In this document: piece by piece, positions 33,231 through 43,439 of the stretch
Position numbering within the stretch: position 1 is the stretch's first letter
Layout: every line of letters starts with the position of its first letter
Assembly (NCBI GenBank): GCA_964036045.1
Contig: OZ038382.1
Location: forward strand, 137,776,961-137,840,960
Origin: Eutreptiella sp. 'Long Island Sound 2002'
Taxonomy: Eukaryota; Euglenozoa; Euglenophyceae; Eutreptiales; Eutreptiaceae
DNA: 64,000 bases
Reading direction: 5' to 3'
Translations under genes and position numbers: made by a program
Notes under the pieces: model-generated
The model's input: only the letters and a program-made list of their open reading frames with translations
What the model was told of the DNA's origin: nothing
Databases searched by the model: none

Positions 33231-33253
33231 CCATGCAACTTGAGCCGCCTAAG
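33231..33253 (-). repeat. TE-1 right terminal inverted repeat
   Basis: Reverse complement of 22132-22154 with one mismatch. ACCTA at 33254-33258 is the right target-site copy. Confidence 0.85.
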
Positions 33254-33258
33254 ACCTA

Positions 33259-33471
33259 GACCACTGGGTCTGCCTGGGAGCCGCACACCGCCTCCCCCAC
33301 TGCCCCCACTGCGGGGACCTCAACGCCCACCGGCGCGCGCGGCCCGCGGCCCCAGCCACACACCCCCCCCCTGCCAGCCACCCCAGCTTCTTAGGGCCAC
33401 TCACCGACGCCCTCCGGGACCACCTGGGAGGGTACTACGTGGCGGACGCGGCGGACCACCGTGGACCATAG
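33259..33471 (+). pseudogene. LINE-A RING-like finger, second half
   Basis: After TE-1 removal the codon after CCA (22131) is GAC (33259). The frame reads DHWVC...AH...CPHCGDL and completes a Cys/His pattern: CX2C, then C-x3-H-x2-C, AH, CPHC. This resembles RING or PHD-type fingers. The frame closes with TAG 33469-33471. The clean fit of ligands across the junction is strong evidence that both halves are one protein. Confidence 0.72.
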
Positions 33472-33477
33472 CCATGG

Positions 33478-34169
33478 CCACGGGCAGCACGCCCCTGCCC
33501 CCCCACAGCTCACCCCTACGCCACAGCGGGGGCGGGTTTAATTCGGCGGCCCGCCACGTCCTCATCGCCCTATACCTCCACCACCGTGACCTGCACCTCC
33601 CAGACCCACAGCTCCCGGCCCCCCAAGCAGCAGTCCCGACGCCAGAAGCGTGGGCGGAAATGGCACCAGAGGAGATTGAAGCCTACCTCTGAATCACCTG
33701 CCGCCGGTTCAACACCGCCCTAGGCCGGCTGGGAGGAACACCTTACCCACTCAGCGCACTCCCCTATCCAGCACACACCCCCCGGCCCGCGCAGCTGAGG
33801 CCCCCGGAGTGCTGGGCTTCCTCTGGGGACGCCCACCTGGCCGCCCCCGACGAAGCCACCGCCACGCGGATGGACCCCGCGGGCCAGCGCGCCTACGTCA
33901 GAGGCCTTGAGGCACGCCTCAGAGAGGCGCATCGCTGGCACGCCCACTCCCCGTCGCCCCCACGGGGACAGGGGGGTTCACCCACCCCCGACATCCACCA
34001 GGCCAAGAAGACCAAGACAGGTCAGGGGACCCGCCAGCGCGCCCGCCAGCAAGGCGCGGCGGCCCAACCAGGGTCCAGGTCCAGCCACGCCGCGCCACCC
34101 TACGCCCAGACCCCCGGAGGACACCAACAGCACCATCCCCACCCAGCGCCCAACACCACCACCGTATAA
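33478..34169 (+). pseudogene. LINE-A downstream ORF, part 1
   Basis: ATG at 33478 sits six bases after the RING-frame TAG (TAGCCATGGCC, with a good initiation context). The frame reads through a TGA (33690-33692) to TAA about 34169. It is helix-forming at first (FNSAARHVLIALYLHH; AYVRGLEARLREAHRW), then low-complexity Gln/Pro/His. No family recognised. Confidence 0.45.
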
Positions 34170-34997
34170 CAGCGTCCTAACCCAGCAGCCCAGCCAGCAA
34201 CCACCGCCCACACACGTCCACGCCAAGCCAGGACAACCATACACGCAGAACCAGGGGGCACGGCACCACCAACACCACCACCAGACCCCCGTCCCTCCCA
34301 GCCCCTACCCCCAGATGCCCCAATACTACGGCGACCCCTGCCAGCTACATCCCCACCACGCCCCGCCACAACCAGGCCCCACGGGCCACCCACCCCACAC
34401 GGCACACCTCACTGCACCACAACATCACGTATACCATCACCACCAGCCCCTACCACCGCAGCCGCCAACGCTGGGGTACCACACACAACCAACACACCCT
34501 CAACATCACCACCACGCGATCCAGCAGCACCTACCGCCCCTACTACACAGGCTCACGACATACGGACCACTGTACACCCCCATGGACCTGCGGGGAGCCG
34601 CGCACGCACACCAGCAACACCAGGGCCTAGTAGGAGCAACCCACCACCACCGGCTGCCCCCCCACCCACACCCCATACCAGCGACCACCATCCACCGGCA
34701 GCCGGCCATTACCTACGGACCACAGCCCCACCCGGACGCCCATGCGGCCGCCTCTGACGCACATCTCGGCACCGCAACCCAACAGGGACCGCAAGGACCG
34801 CACGGCGCAAACACATAACACCCACACAACCCACAGGGACGCCCAGACCCCCAGCCAGCGCAACACCAACCCCCGCCCCTCCCACCACCAGCAGTGCCAC
34901 CCCCAGAACACCCCCCCCCCGCCCCCCCCCCGAGACAAGGCCACAGACGCAACACGCGACAGCCCCCACCAGCCAATTGATATCGATGCCCCCGCTG
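34170..34997 (+). other. LINE-A low-complexity Pro/His/Thr region
   Basis: CCAC-rich sequence that gives His/Pro/Thr-rich translations in all plus frames. No reliable frame can be chosen. It is probably a linker of the flanking ORFs. Confidence 0.45.
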
Positions 34998-36230
34998 ACA
35001 CATACCACCGTGAGTCCCCCCTCCCGCGGCCGCCAAAAGAAACCCCATCACCAGACCCCACACGCGACAACGACGACCACCCCCCGCACCCCACAGCACC
35101 CTCCGCATCACACCCCGCACTACCAGCCGCCGCACCGGCCGAACCCTACGCCCTGCACAACCCCGCAGCGGTACGCCAGCACCTCCGGGGACTCGGGGAC
35201 CAGGAGGTGCTGCGCCTCCGCACCTCTGGCCCCACCCAGCGCATCCGGGGGACAGCCCTGGTCCAGGCGGTCGCCCTGGGGGAAAGCGTCCGAGACTTGC
35301 TCTTCGACACCTTCCTCCACGTCGCCCGACACGACCGCCCCCCACCTCCCACCCCAGACGGCGAGAGCCCGCCCCCCACCGGGGACCGAATCTGGGTGCC
35401 CCCCATCTACTGGGGGCGACACTTAGTCCGACACTCCGTGCTGGGGCGGGTGGACACCAAGGGCCGCACCCGCTACCTGGGGCCAACATGGCCCACCCCT
35501 CACCCAGCGCCACCCCAAGCGACACCAAAGAGTGGGAAAGGGAAACATGGTCGCCCGGATGGCCAGCCTGAGCAACTTCAGGCACCACGTCGCGCGGGAC
35601 GTCCCCACCCCCGACGACCAGCAGCCAGCCCCCCCGACGTACATGACCCTCATGTACAATCTGCATTACACCCTCTCCACCACCCACTACCACGCACCAA
35701 CTGGCCACTGGGTGGTGCACGGCACTGACTCCCTCCTCCTCGCCGACTACGCCCCCCCCCCACACAACCCAGGCCTCGACACATACAAGAGGGAGAACGA
35801 GCCGGACGACCCCCACCTCTGGGGCACGTGGGAATGCAAGTCCCTCGACGGGCTGCTCTCCATCCGCAGCGGCAACCAGGGCCTTGGTAGGGCGATGTAT
35901 TGCCTTGCGCAGTGGACCCAACGGACCTGGGGGATCCCCACCGACCGGTGGCTGTCGAAGGTCACGCTGCGCCCCGAGAAGAGAGAGGCCCCCCCAAACA
36001 GCAGAGGACCCACCCCTCCACGCCCCACCTCCCTACAGCTCTGCCCGTACATGGTGGCAGCCCGCCTCATGGCACTGCTGTGGCCGGGCCCAGACACCCC
36101 CACCCAAAACTACCCCCACCTCACGGAGGAGGACATGCCCGGAATCCAGCGATGCTTCCTCCGCACCCTCGGCTACCTCCAGCAAACGCACCCACACGTC
36201 CTGGAGCAGATATGGACAACCCCCGGGTAA
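34998..36230 (+). pseudogene. LINE-A downstream ORF, part 2 (globular)
   Basis: Frame 2 from about 35000 encodes PAAVRQHLRGLGDQEVLRLRTSG-like helical sequence. Coding sense shifts to frame 3 near 35530 and continues to TAA 36228-36230 with Trp/Tyr-rich globular sequence (TGHWVVHGTDSLLLADY, LWGTWECKSLDGLLSIRSG). Such a protein would fit a nucleic-acid-binding ORF1 role, but I cannot name the domain. Confidence 0.45.
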
Positions 36231-36539
36231 CCCACCTGTCCGCACAGCCGAGACAACACCACCACACCGCCACATGCACCTACACCAGCACCAGCACGCA
36301 CAGGTCACCAGGGAAAGCGCGCGCACACGCCCGGTGCCCAAGCCCGCACCCTCGTTCTCACTACTCGCAGGATCAAGCATCTTACGCCGGCTCCCGCAGC
36401 CCAGGGCCCTCCGCCGTCCCCCACAGCCCTCTCCTCCGCCTCCGACTCCACAACCTCCACCACCACAACCACCTCATCCACCACCACCACCACGTCCTCA
36501 TCCAGCATCCCACCCCCCAACCCGCGGGGGAACCTCCCA

Positions 36540-37702
36540 AACAGGCCCCCAAACCCGTCCCCGCCGCGAGCAAACCCGCCGCCGCGAAGGCCCACGCCCC
36601 GACGAGGCCCGCGCCCGCAGCCCGGCCGAAACCCAAGACCGCCGCCAAGCAGCCACCCAAACCAGTTAGCGCGCCGCGACCGCAACCCGCAGCCGAACCC
36701 AAGCCCAAGCCAAAGCTCGGCGCTACGACGGCAGCGCAAGCCAGACCCCCCGAGGACGTCCTTTATGAGATTCAGCCCCAGCCATCCCAGGCCCGGAGGC
36801 AGCAGCGCCCAGCACATCGCCCCCCCACACATTACCCACGCCGCCGCCATCACATCCATGGCGGAGCGCGCCGCAAGCGAAGCGCGACAAACCTCTTCCC
36901 ACCACCTCTCAAAGCCCGCACCCCAGGCCCACGGACAGCCCCAAACCGGACCAGAACGGCGCCAAGGTCCACCAGCAGTGTCCCCACCCTGTACCAAGCC
37001 TCTATGTCAGCCCACATACAGCACATGCCCCGCTACCGCCGCCACCGCGAGTCCAAACCCAACCCGGAAGCGGAGACCATTCGCGCATACCCGAGGGTCT
37101 ACATCCGCCCGCTCCCCCACTCCCTGCGCACCCCCACGGCACAGAACTATGAGGAATCCCTCAGGCCCGCCACCGCCACCAGTCCCCACGACCCCATCAC
37201 ACCCACCAACGTCCACTCCTGCGCCCAAGATCGCAGCCCCGCCCAGGGACAGTGGTGGCGGCGCCCGACCCACACGCAGCTCTGGGAGCTGCGAAAGTGG
37301 GCCCGGGCAGAGCCCTCCCTCAAGGGCCTGGTTCGGCGGCCCCGCAAGGGGTCGGTGGAGAACTGCCGCCTCCAGCCGGTGGGGGGCTGGATGCCGCAGG
37401 CGGCATGGGAAGCCATGCTGGCCGATGCGCTCCACCCCCTGGGAGTCTATCCTTGCAACCTCCCCGCGCCCCAGGACCACCCGTATGTCCTCAGGCGCCT
37501 GCGGGAGACCCTCCAGGAGACGCAGCGAGACGGCATCCGCCTGTGGGACATCACCCAAAGCCCAACCCCGCACACACACACCGCATTCCCACCCGACAAG
37601 TGTCGACGCACCAACACCGGCGGCACCAACAGCACCCCAGGACCCCTGCGCGCCATACATCACGACGCGCCTGACCCCCCAGCCAGCGGCGCCGCCACCT
37701 AA
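36540..37702 (+). CDS. LINE-A downstream ORF, part 3 (Lys/Pro-rich plus C-terminal domain)
   Basis: Frame 2 is open to TAA 37700-37702. It begins with a Lys/Ala/Pro-rich stretch (KPKTAAKQPPKPV) and passes through a basic region. It ends in a compact domain with WWRRPTHTQLWELRKWARAE and an amphipathic ADALHPLGVYPC segment (about 37240-37560). No start codon is assigned. It resembles a basic nucleic-acid-binding tail of ORF1-type proteins only in composition. Confidence 0.45.
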
Positions 37703-38200
37703 CCCCGTTACCCAGCCAGCCACCACCGCGGAGCGCCACGCCAGGCCCCGTCCAGAAGACACCAAGCAAACCGGAAGCTGAAGGGCGCCAATGCACATGC
37801 CAACGGGCACCGCTACGCCCAAAGGCACCGAACCCAAGCCCGCAGACGTCACAACCGCCTAACGCAGCCAAAGCCCCAACACGAATCAAACCCGAGCCAC
37901 ACCCGAAAACCGCTAACCCTTGATTTCTAACCAGGCCCAGCGAGGGAGCAACGTTGCCACAGCCCACACCCACAACCCACACAGCCGCCTAACCAGCCAG
38001 CACCAAACGCAAAGAGGCACCTAACCAAACCCACCCTGACCCATACCCGTGTACATCAGGACGCGCGACCCGCACCCCTGGGGCGCGACCGCCAACAAAG
38101 CACCGGCGACTAACGCCAGAGAACACAACACTATTGCACCGCTGCACCAGTTGCCCGTGCCTGTGCCTGCAGTGTACGCGCACCCCCTTTTTTCGATTTC

Positions 38201-38212
38201 AAAAAAAAAAAA
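38201..38212 (+). other. A-run, possible LINE-A 3' end
   Basis: Twelve adenines after the last GC-rich block. Composition changes from LINE-A-like to minisatellite and AT-rich just beyond. Confidence 0.4.
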
Positions 38213-38274
38213 CAGAGGAGGCGGAAAAAAAAAGAAGAAGACGAAAAACAAAAATTAGGGGAGGAGGAGGAGGG

Positions 38275-38461
38275 ACACAAACACCAACGGCACACGCGCA
38301 CCGCAGAAAGCGCGCACACCGGTTAACAGGCGCCACGTGGGCCAGGACACCGCACAGAGGGCAGCAAAGAGACGGGATACCACGGCCTGGCACACCGGTG
38401 AACAGGAGCCAAGAGGCCCAGGACACCGCACACACAAAGCAGCACAACGAGCGGGCACACC
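38275..38461 (+). repeat. 65-bp minisatellite, left arm
   Basis: Two to three diverged units with the core GGTGAACAGGAGCCAAG...CCCAGGACACCGCAC (units start near 38321 and 38396). The array breaks at 38461, where TE-3 begins, and resumes at 41545. Confidence 0.8.
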
Positions 38462-38500
38462 CACCTATGATTTTAGCAGCTGTTTTTTCCCCAAATTCAA

Positions 38501-38995
38501 CATCATGCATTTTCAGAATTGCGATATCAAACTGTACACAGTAGTACTGTTGTTTTTGTGTTTTCTTAAATTTTGAACAAAATTATGCTGTCGCTGAAGC
38601 TGGAGCCGCAGATAAACTGTCAGCAACTGCCGCGTACGCGAGTTTCAGATTCCCGACCGCCGTGCGCAATAGAAAATCGCCAAAAAGTCCACTTTTTTTC
38701 ACAGTTGGAAGCAAAGTAAAGGCATGAGCGTGTTCCCGAGATAGATACCTTGCTGCTGACCTAAAAAAAATCTAGATTGGCAGGCACAGATTTGGAGAAA
38801 TTCACGCTTCTCTACCCAAAAACCACTTTTTTACATGGTTTTAGGGTCTATTGAGGCTATATAGAGGGCCTTACAGGGCTGTAAGAGGTGGTATAGAGGT
38901 GATATATGAACAAATTGTCATCACCATTAGTAGAAGCCTACATGACAAGCGATGTTTTGCCTTTGTTGTAGGCTATTCATCCCTTTCTCATGCAC
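38501..38995. other. TE-3 left interior, no gene
   Basis: AT-rich unique sequence with T-runs. No coding frame or repeat that I can support. Confidence 0.4.
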
Positions 38996-38999
38996 CATG

Positions 39000-39712
39000 G
39001 GGCCCAATATCCATATGGTTCATAGGTACGGTTTTGATCACCTATCACCGTCCACACACATATTTCGGGCTTGGGTTGGTATTGTATGCATTTCAATGAT
39101 AGAAACTACATAAAATATGATACTATGTGCATAAGAATGCAATGAACGATGAACATTTTAGGTGTTTTTGGCCCTATTTTGCACCGTTTGTGGTCCATTG
39201 CCATATGGTTCATAGGTAGGCTTTTGCGTGCCTATCACCGTACACACACATTTTTGGGGCTTAGGTTGTTATTGTAAGCATTTGTATGATAGGTGCTACA
39301 TAGAATATGATAGTATGTGCATAAGAATGGAATGAACGATGAACATTTGAGGTGTTTTTGGCCCTATTTTGCACCGTTTGTGGTCCAATATCCATATGGT
39401 TCATAGATAGGGTTTTGATCACCTATCACCATCCACACACATGTTTCGGGCTTGGGTTGGTATTGTATGCATTTGAATGATGATAACTACATAAAATATG
39501 ATAGTATGTGCATAAGAATGGGATGAACGATGTAGATTTGAGGTGTTTTTGGCCTTTTTTTGCACCTTTTACGCTCCATATCCATATGGTTCATAGGTCG
39601 GGTTTTGATCACCTATCAGCGCCCACACACATGTTTGGGGCATAGGATGTTATTGTAAGCATTTGAATGCTGGGTAAGAAATAAAATATGATACTACGGG
39701 CACAAGCATGGG
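39000..39712 (+). repeat. 190-bp tandem repeat, about 3.7 copies
   Basis: The phrase CCATATGGTTCATAG recurs at 39011, 39201, 39392 and 39582, giving units of 190-191 bp. Each has CACCTATCACC, CACACACAT and a TTTTTGGCC segment. Copies differ by several percent. Confidence 0.92.
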
Positions 39713-39855
39713 ATGAACAAAGTAGTAGGTGAAAACAGTGAAAATACCCGAAAAAAAGGAAGGGTTCAACGGGGGTCAGGAGAGCACATGTCTCAGCAAG
39801 TGTCTCAAGTGTCTCAACAGGTGTCTCCGAACCCCCCTGGGCAGGTGTTTCAGCA

Positions 39856-39912
<57 letters not shown>

Positions 39913-40177
39913 GTTGCAGCTGCAGATGCAGATGCAGACCCAAGTGCAGCAGCAGCAGCAGCACCAGCAGATGCACCAGCAGGCCCAGCAGCAGCAGCAG
40001 CAGCAGCAGCATATGGGTCCTGTGCAAATGTACATGCCAGTTGCCATGCCCATGGCCATGCCAATGCCAGCCATGAACATGCACCAGCTCCAAATGCCCA
40101 TGCAGCCCATGCAGCAGCTTTGTTCGACGATGAGCAGCATGCAGCCCTTTGGTTTTCCAATGTACCGGCCCTATTAG
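39713..40177 (+). CDS. Gln/Met-rich ORF in TE-3
   Basis: ATG 39713-39715 to TAG 40175-40177, 154 residues. It has a basic N-terminus, VSQQVS repeats, long Gln runs encoded by mixed CAG/CAA and ATG, then MPVAMPMAMPMPAMNM and a C-terminal MYRPY. Mixed Gln codons and sense codons outside the runs argue for selection on the protein rather than pure CAG expansion, but it may equally be a non-coding CAG array. It could be one exon of a spliced gene. Confidence 0.45.
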
Positions 40178-40450
40178 CAGCGCCTGCATATATGTCTTTT
40201 GTTTTTTTCCCTCTCCAAAAAAAGAACTTTGTGCTGTTTAGAGTTTGGTCATTTAAGTTTATTGCCGTGTTTGTGAATACGGCAGGATCATATCTCCGGA
40301 AATGCAGATGCCTGAGTAATGTGTTCATTATGCACTTTGTGCGATGTTGAACTGATTGAGAGAACCAGATGCTCAGATGCTCAGAGTGGTGCGGCTTGTT
40401 GCGATTGTCCTTTGTTTTCATTACCGTTGGTGGTTCCTTGGATTTGAATG

Positions 40451-40985
40451 CACGAAGGTTTTGTAGGATCATTGACGACCGCCAGGGTCGGGGACTGACC
40501 CGCTGAAACGTGTTTGCAGTTGTATTGGAGCAACATATCGGGGGTTGCAGGGCCGCCAGCACAAATAAAAAATTGGTTTTCGCCGAAAAATGGCCAAAAA
40601 TTGCCAACTTTCTGCCGAAAGACTGCACGAACGGTTTGTGAGATCATTAACCACCGCCGGCGTTGGGGACAGACCCACTGAAACGTGTTTGCAGTTGTAT
40701 CGCAGCAACATATCGGGGGTTGCAGGGCCGTCAGCAAAAAAAAACAGTTTTCGCCCAAAAATGGCCAAAAATTGCCACTTTTTTTGCCGAAAATGGTGTT
40801 TTTTTAGCCGGGGTTGTGAGTTTTAGGGCCCCATACCCTATTCCTAGGGTGCCTGACCCAGTGGAATGTGTTTGGTTTTGTATTGGAGCAACCTTTTGGG
40901 TTTTGCATGCCGTCAGCACAGAAAAAAAACAGTTTTCGTCCAAAAATGGCCAAAAATTGCCAATTTTTGGCCAAAAACAGTGTAT
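40451..40985 (+). repeat. About 176-bp tandem repeat, three copies
   Basis: GAAACGTGTTTGCAGTTGTAT recurs at about 40505 and 40680, with a diverged third copy near 40862. Each unit carries TTGCAGGGCCG, an A-rich tract and AAAATGGCCAAAAATTGCC. Confidence 0.85.
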
Positions 40986-41470
40986 TGTTGGAGAACAATC
41001 GGGTAGGAGGAACCCCCCTCTCCTATTTTGAGGGTGCAGAACAAAAGAAAAGGTTTCCTTGGGTCGTTTTGGGTACAAAACCCCTTTTCATGGTATTTTT
41101 GTGCCTATACTATAGGATACAGGTACGTTGGTGTGCAGCACTGTTCTGTAGCACCGCCCCACAACAGACAAAAGTACCCCAAAATAGGCCGAGTTCCAGG
41201 GTTTTTGATGGTTTGGGAGAAGGTTCGGGTGGGAGGAACCCCCCCATCCGTATTTTGGGGCAAGAGAATCCCAACAAAAGGGCAATTTCTGTGGAAAGTC
41301 CTTTATAGGCAGGTACACTGGTGTGCAGCACGGTTCTGCAGGACCAGCCCAGAGCAGGCAAAAATACCCCAAAATAGGCCAAATTTTAGGGTTTTTGATA
41401 TTTTTGGACAAGAGCCAGAAAGGATCACCCCCCTCCCCTACTTTGGGGCGGTAGAACCCAAAAAGAATAG
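40986..41470 (+). repeat. About 200-bp degenerate tandem repeat
   Basis: Three diverged units start near 40990, 41217 and 41408, with GGGAGGAACCCCCC and TATTTTGGGG cores and a GTGTGCAGCACTGTTCTG segment between. Confidence 0.75.
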
Positions 41471-41544
41471 GTCATTTATCGGGAAATCCCCTTTTTGCTG
41501 ACTTTTTGAATTTTGGGGAAAAACAGCTGCTAAAGTCATAGGTG

Positions 41545-41935
41545 CGGTGAGCAGGAGCCAAGTGGCCCAGGACACTGCACCAACAAAACAAAAGACGGAG
41601 CAGGCACAGCGGTGAACAGGAGCCAAGTCCCCCAGGACACCGCACAGGCAAAGCAACACACCGAGCGGGCGCACCGGTGAACAGGAGCCAAGTGGCCCAG
41701 GACACCGCACACGCAACACAACACACCCAGCGTGCACACCGGTGAACGGAGGCCCAGGGGCCCAGGACACTGCACACGCAACACAACACACCAAGCGGGC
41801 GCACCGGTGAACAGGAGCCAAGTGGCCCAGGACACTGCAGACACAAAACAACAAACTTCGCGGGCACGCCGGTGAACAGGAGCCAAGTTGCCCGGGACAC
41901 CGCGCACACGTAGGGCGGCCGAGGGACAGGAAAGA
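41545..41935 (+). repeat. 65-bp minisatellite, right arm
   Basis: GGTGARC recurs at 41546, 41611, 41676, 41741, 41806 and 41871, an exact 65-bp period. Long ORFs across it on the minus strand are only the array translated. Confidence 0.95.
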
Positions 41936-42480
41936 ACCAACACCCCATGGGTTGGACGCACTGGGGCGACCCGGCCGACCCACCGGGCCAGGGGCAGGAG
42001 CGGTACTCAAAGGCCACTGGTCCGAGCCCGGCCGGGCTGCACCGGGGACCATAGCAAACGTTACCCGGAGCCATGGAAGCAACCGCTGACAGGCGAGCCG
42101 GTACACAGTCCAGGAGGAGGTCGCCTGCCAAGCAGAGTGGCCCCGCAACTCAAGCCACAAGGGTGAGGCGGTCGTACCCTGGACAAGCGGGAGCAATACC
42201 CCTTGTGTGCCCCCAGACCTGCCGCCCAAAGGAGGGGGCATGTGACCCTACCCATTAACACATGTGGGGACACCCTCCCACCTGGGACACATGAACCCGG
42301 TGGCCGCGACAATGCCTTCCAAAGCACATGCGAGAGCGGCTCAAGAGGCACCTGACATAGGGCAGTGGGAGGGACAGGACGTCCCCTTGGTAAGACCTAC
42401 TTCCTGCAGTGTCAAAGGAGGCATCCCGAGCTCCGGAAGACACCTATCTACCTACCTACCTACCAATTCCCCAGCTCCAC
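41936..42480. other. GC-rich unique spacer
   Basis: No ORF with coding character. CTACCTACCTACC microsatellite near 42445-42465. Confidence 0.4.
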
Positions 42481-42489
42481 CATGGTAGC

Positions 42490-42930
42490 ATGAGTAATCT
42501 GCTGCACTGCGGCAGCATAAGTAAGACACGCTGCTTTGTCGCAGCACAAACACCACGCTGCACTGTTGCAGCAGAAAGAGAAATCATGCTGCACTGCGGC
42601 AGCACAAAAAACACGCTACACTCTGTGGCAGCATCACTGCCGACAAAAAAAAGCTGCACTGTGGCAGCCCGAACAGGACATGCCACATTGTTGCAGCTCA
42701 GTAATCAGCTGCACTGTGGTAGTATCAATGCCCATGAAAAACATGCTACACTGTGACACAACAACAAACAACCCACAGTGGGGCAGCACAACAAACACCT
42801 TGCACTGTGACAGCCCAGAAAACATGCTACACTGTGGCATAAGAGCACAGTGCAGATGCACTGGGGCTGCACAAAAAAAGGCATGCCGTTTGGCAGCAAA
42901 AAAGGAAAAATAAACTCTGGCTGCACAACA
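42490..42930 (+). repeat. Irregular GCTGCACTGYGGCAGC minisatellite
   Basis: About a dozen copies of GCTGCACTGTGGCAGC and variants, spaced 25-40 bp, with A/C-rich spacers. The core is itself an imperfect palindrome (GCTGC...GCAGC), so each unit could form a short hairpin. Confidence 0.8.
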
Positions 42931-43029
42931 AACAGAGGGCACTTCGAAAAAATATTTTGATCTATGGACGTCTAAATTGACCCCACTCAACTCCGCCTGA
43001 GAATAAAGCAGGGGCAGAAAAATGTATAA

Positions 43030-43380
43030 GGGTTGAGAAAAGTAGCGGGCCAGGGCAAACGAGCTTCCATGCATAGAATGCAACAAACACGTGCGCAAGT
43101 GTGCGCACGTGTATACATTGGTAAAAAAACTCCTGAGTATCTCCAAAAAAAATGCAAGTTATCAGTACACGGGACTGCAGCACATATGCTGCTGAGGCCT
43201 AGCACCCCTCCCACTTTGTTCTGCTACTCTCACGAGAAAAAACTGCAGCCCAAAATTCCGTTGTAAAAAAAAGCACAAAGCAGAATTTTCCCACACACAC
43301 TGCCCTAGTGAGTGTATCACAACTCAGGCACCGTCTCCTCTGTGGGGTCGGCTGGAGTCACTGCAGGAGCAGTGGCTTAA
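43030..43380 (+). repeat. Dispersed repeat R1, copy 1
   Basis: Inverted relative to 59225-59580. Shared blocks include GGCTGGAGTCACTGCAGGAG and the ACACGTGCGCA region near 43090. Confidence 0.7.
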
Positions 43381-43439
43381 TCTGTACATTAGTTTAAGGG
43401 TCATCAGCCTGGTGGGTCTGTTCAGAACGACTCACGGAA

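Larger units (their letters stand above)
22132..33253 (+). mobile_element. TE-1: DNA transposon with two spliced genes and private palindromes
   Basis: It is bounded by inverted repeats (CTTAGGCG, one mismatch, CTCAAGTTGCATGG on both ends) and a 5-bp target duplication. Its base composition is much lower in GC than the surrounding LINE-A. It carries gene A (23048-25004) and gene B (29968-32753), both on the plus strand, and ten copies of a GCGCGAGGCCTCGCGC palindrome. TE-2 (25090-29818) is nested between the two genes; without it TE-1 is about 6.4 kb. Several in-frame stops show it is no longer autonomous. The superfamily is not assigned. Confidence 0.85.
1..38212 (+). mobile_element. LINE-A: giant non-LTR retrotransposon, three blocks
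   Basis: GC-rich, proline/histidine-rich coding sequence fills 1-8231, 21433-22131 and 33259 to about 38190. The order is ORF1-like protein, AP endonuclease, reverse transcriptase, RNase H, zinc knuckle, RING-like finger, then further ORFs. The first and second blocks join in one frame when the Gypsy element at 8232-21428 is removed. The second and third join in one frame when TE-1 at 22132-33253 is removed. A 12-A run at 38201-38212 is a possible poly(A) tail. The 5' end lies outside the window. Frameshifts and in-frame stops show the copy is dead. That the third block is wholly the same copy, and not the 5' part of a tandem neighbour, is an inference beyond the RING finger. Confidence 0.75.
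38462..41544. mobile_element. TE-3: terminal-inverted-repeat element filled with tandem repeats
   Basis: CACCTATGA...TTAGCAGCTG...CCCC at 38462-38500 is inverted at 41506-41544 (about 37 of 39 positions match, allowing small gaps). The interior (3 kb) holds a 190-bp array, a Gln-rich ORF and two further tandem arrays. No transposase is present, so it should be non-autonomous. It sits exactly at a unit boundary of the 65-bp array. Only a single C is duplicated, so the target duplication is uncertain. Confidence 0.75.

Noticed and set aside
39776-40628. Minus-strand poly-Leu/poly-Ala ORFs across the CAG tract
   Set aside because: Other-frame translations of the repeat. The plus-strand Gln frame has the only plausible start and ends.
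38462-41544. TE-3 as a CACTA-type element because its ends begin with CAC
   Set aside because: The terminal sequence is CACCTATGA, there is no 3-bp target duplication and no transposase to support that assignment.
41438-42241. Long minus-strand ORFs with repeating PGPLGSCSPV-type translations
   Set aside because: They are the 65-bp minisatellite read in frame; 65 is not a multiple of 3, so three frames give similar ORFs.
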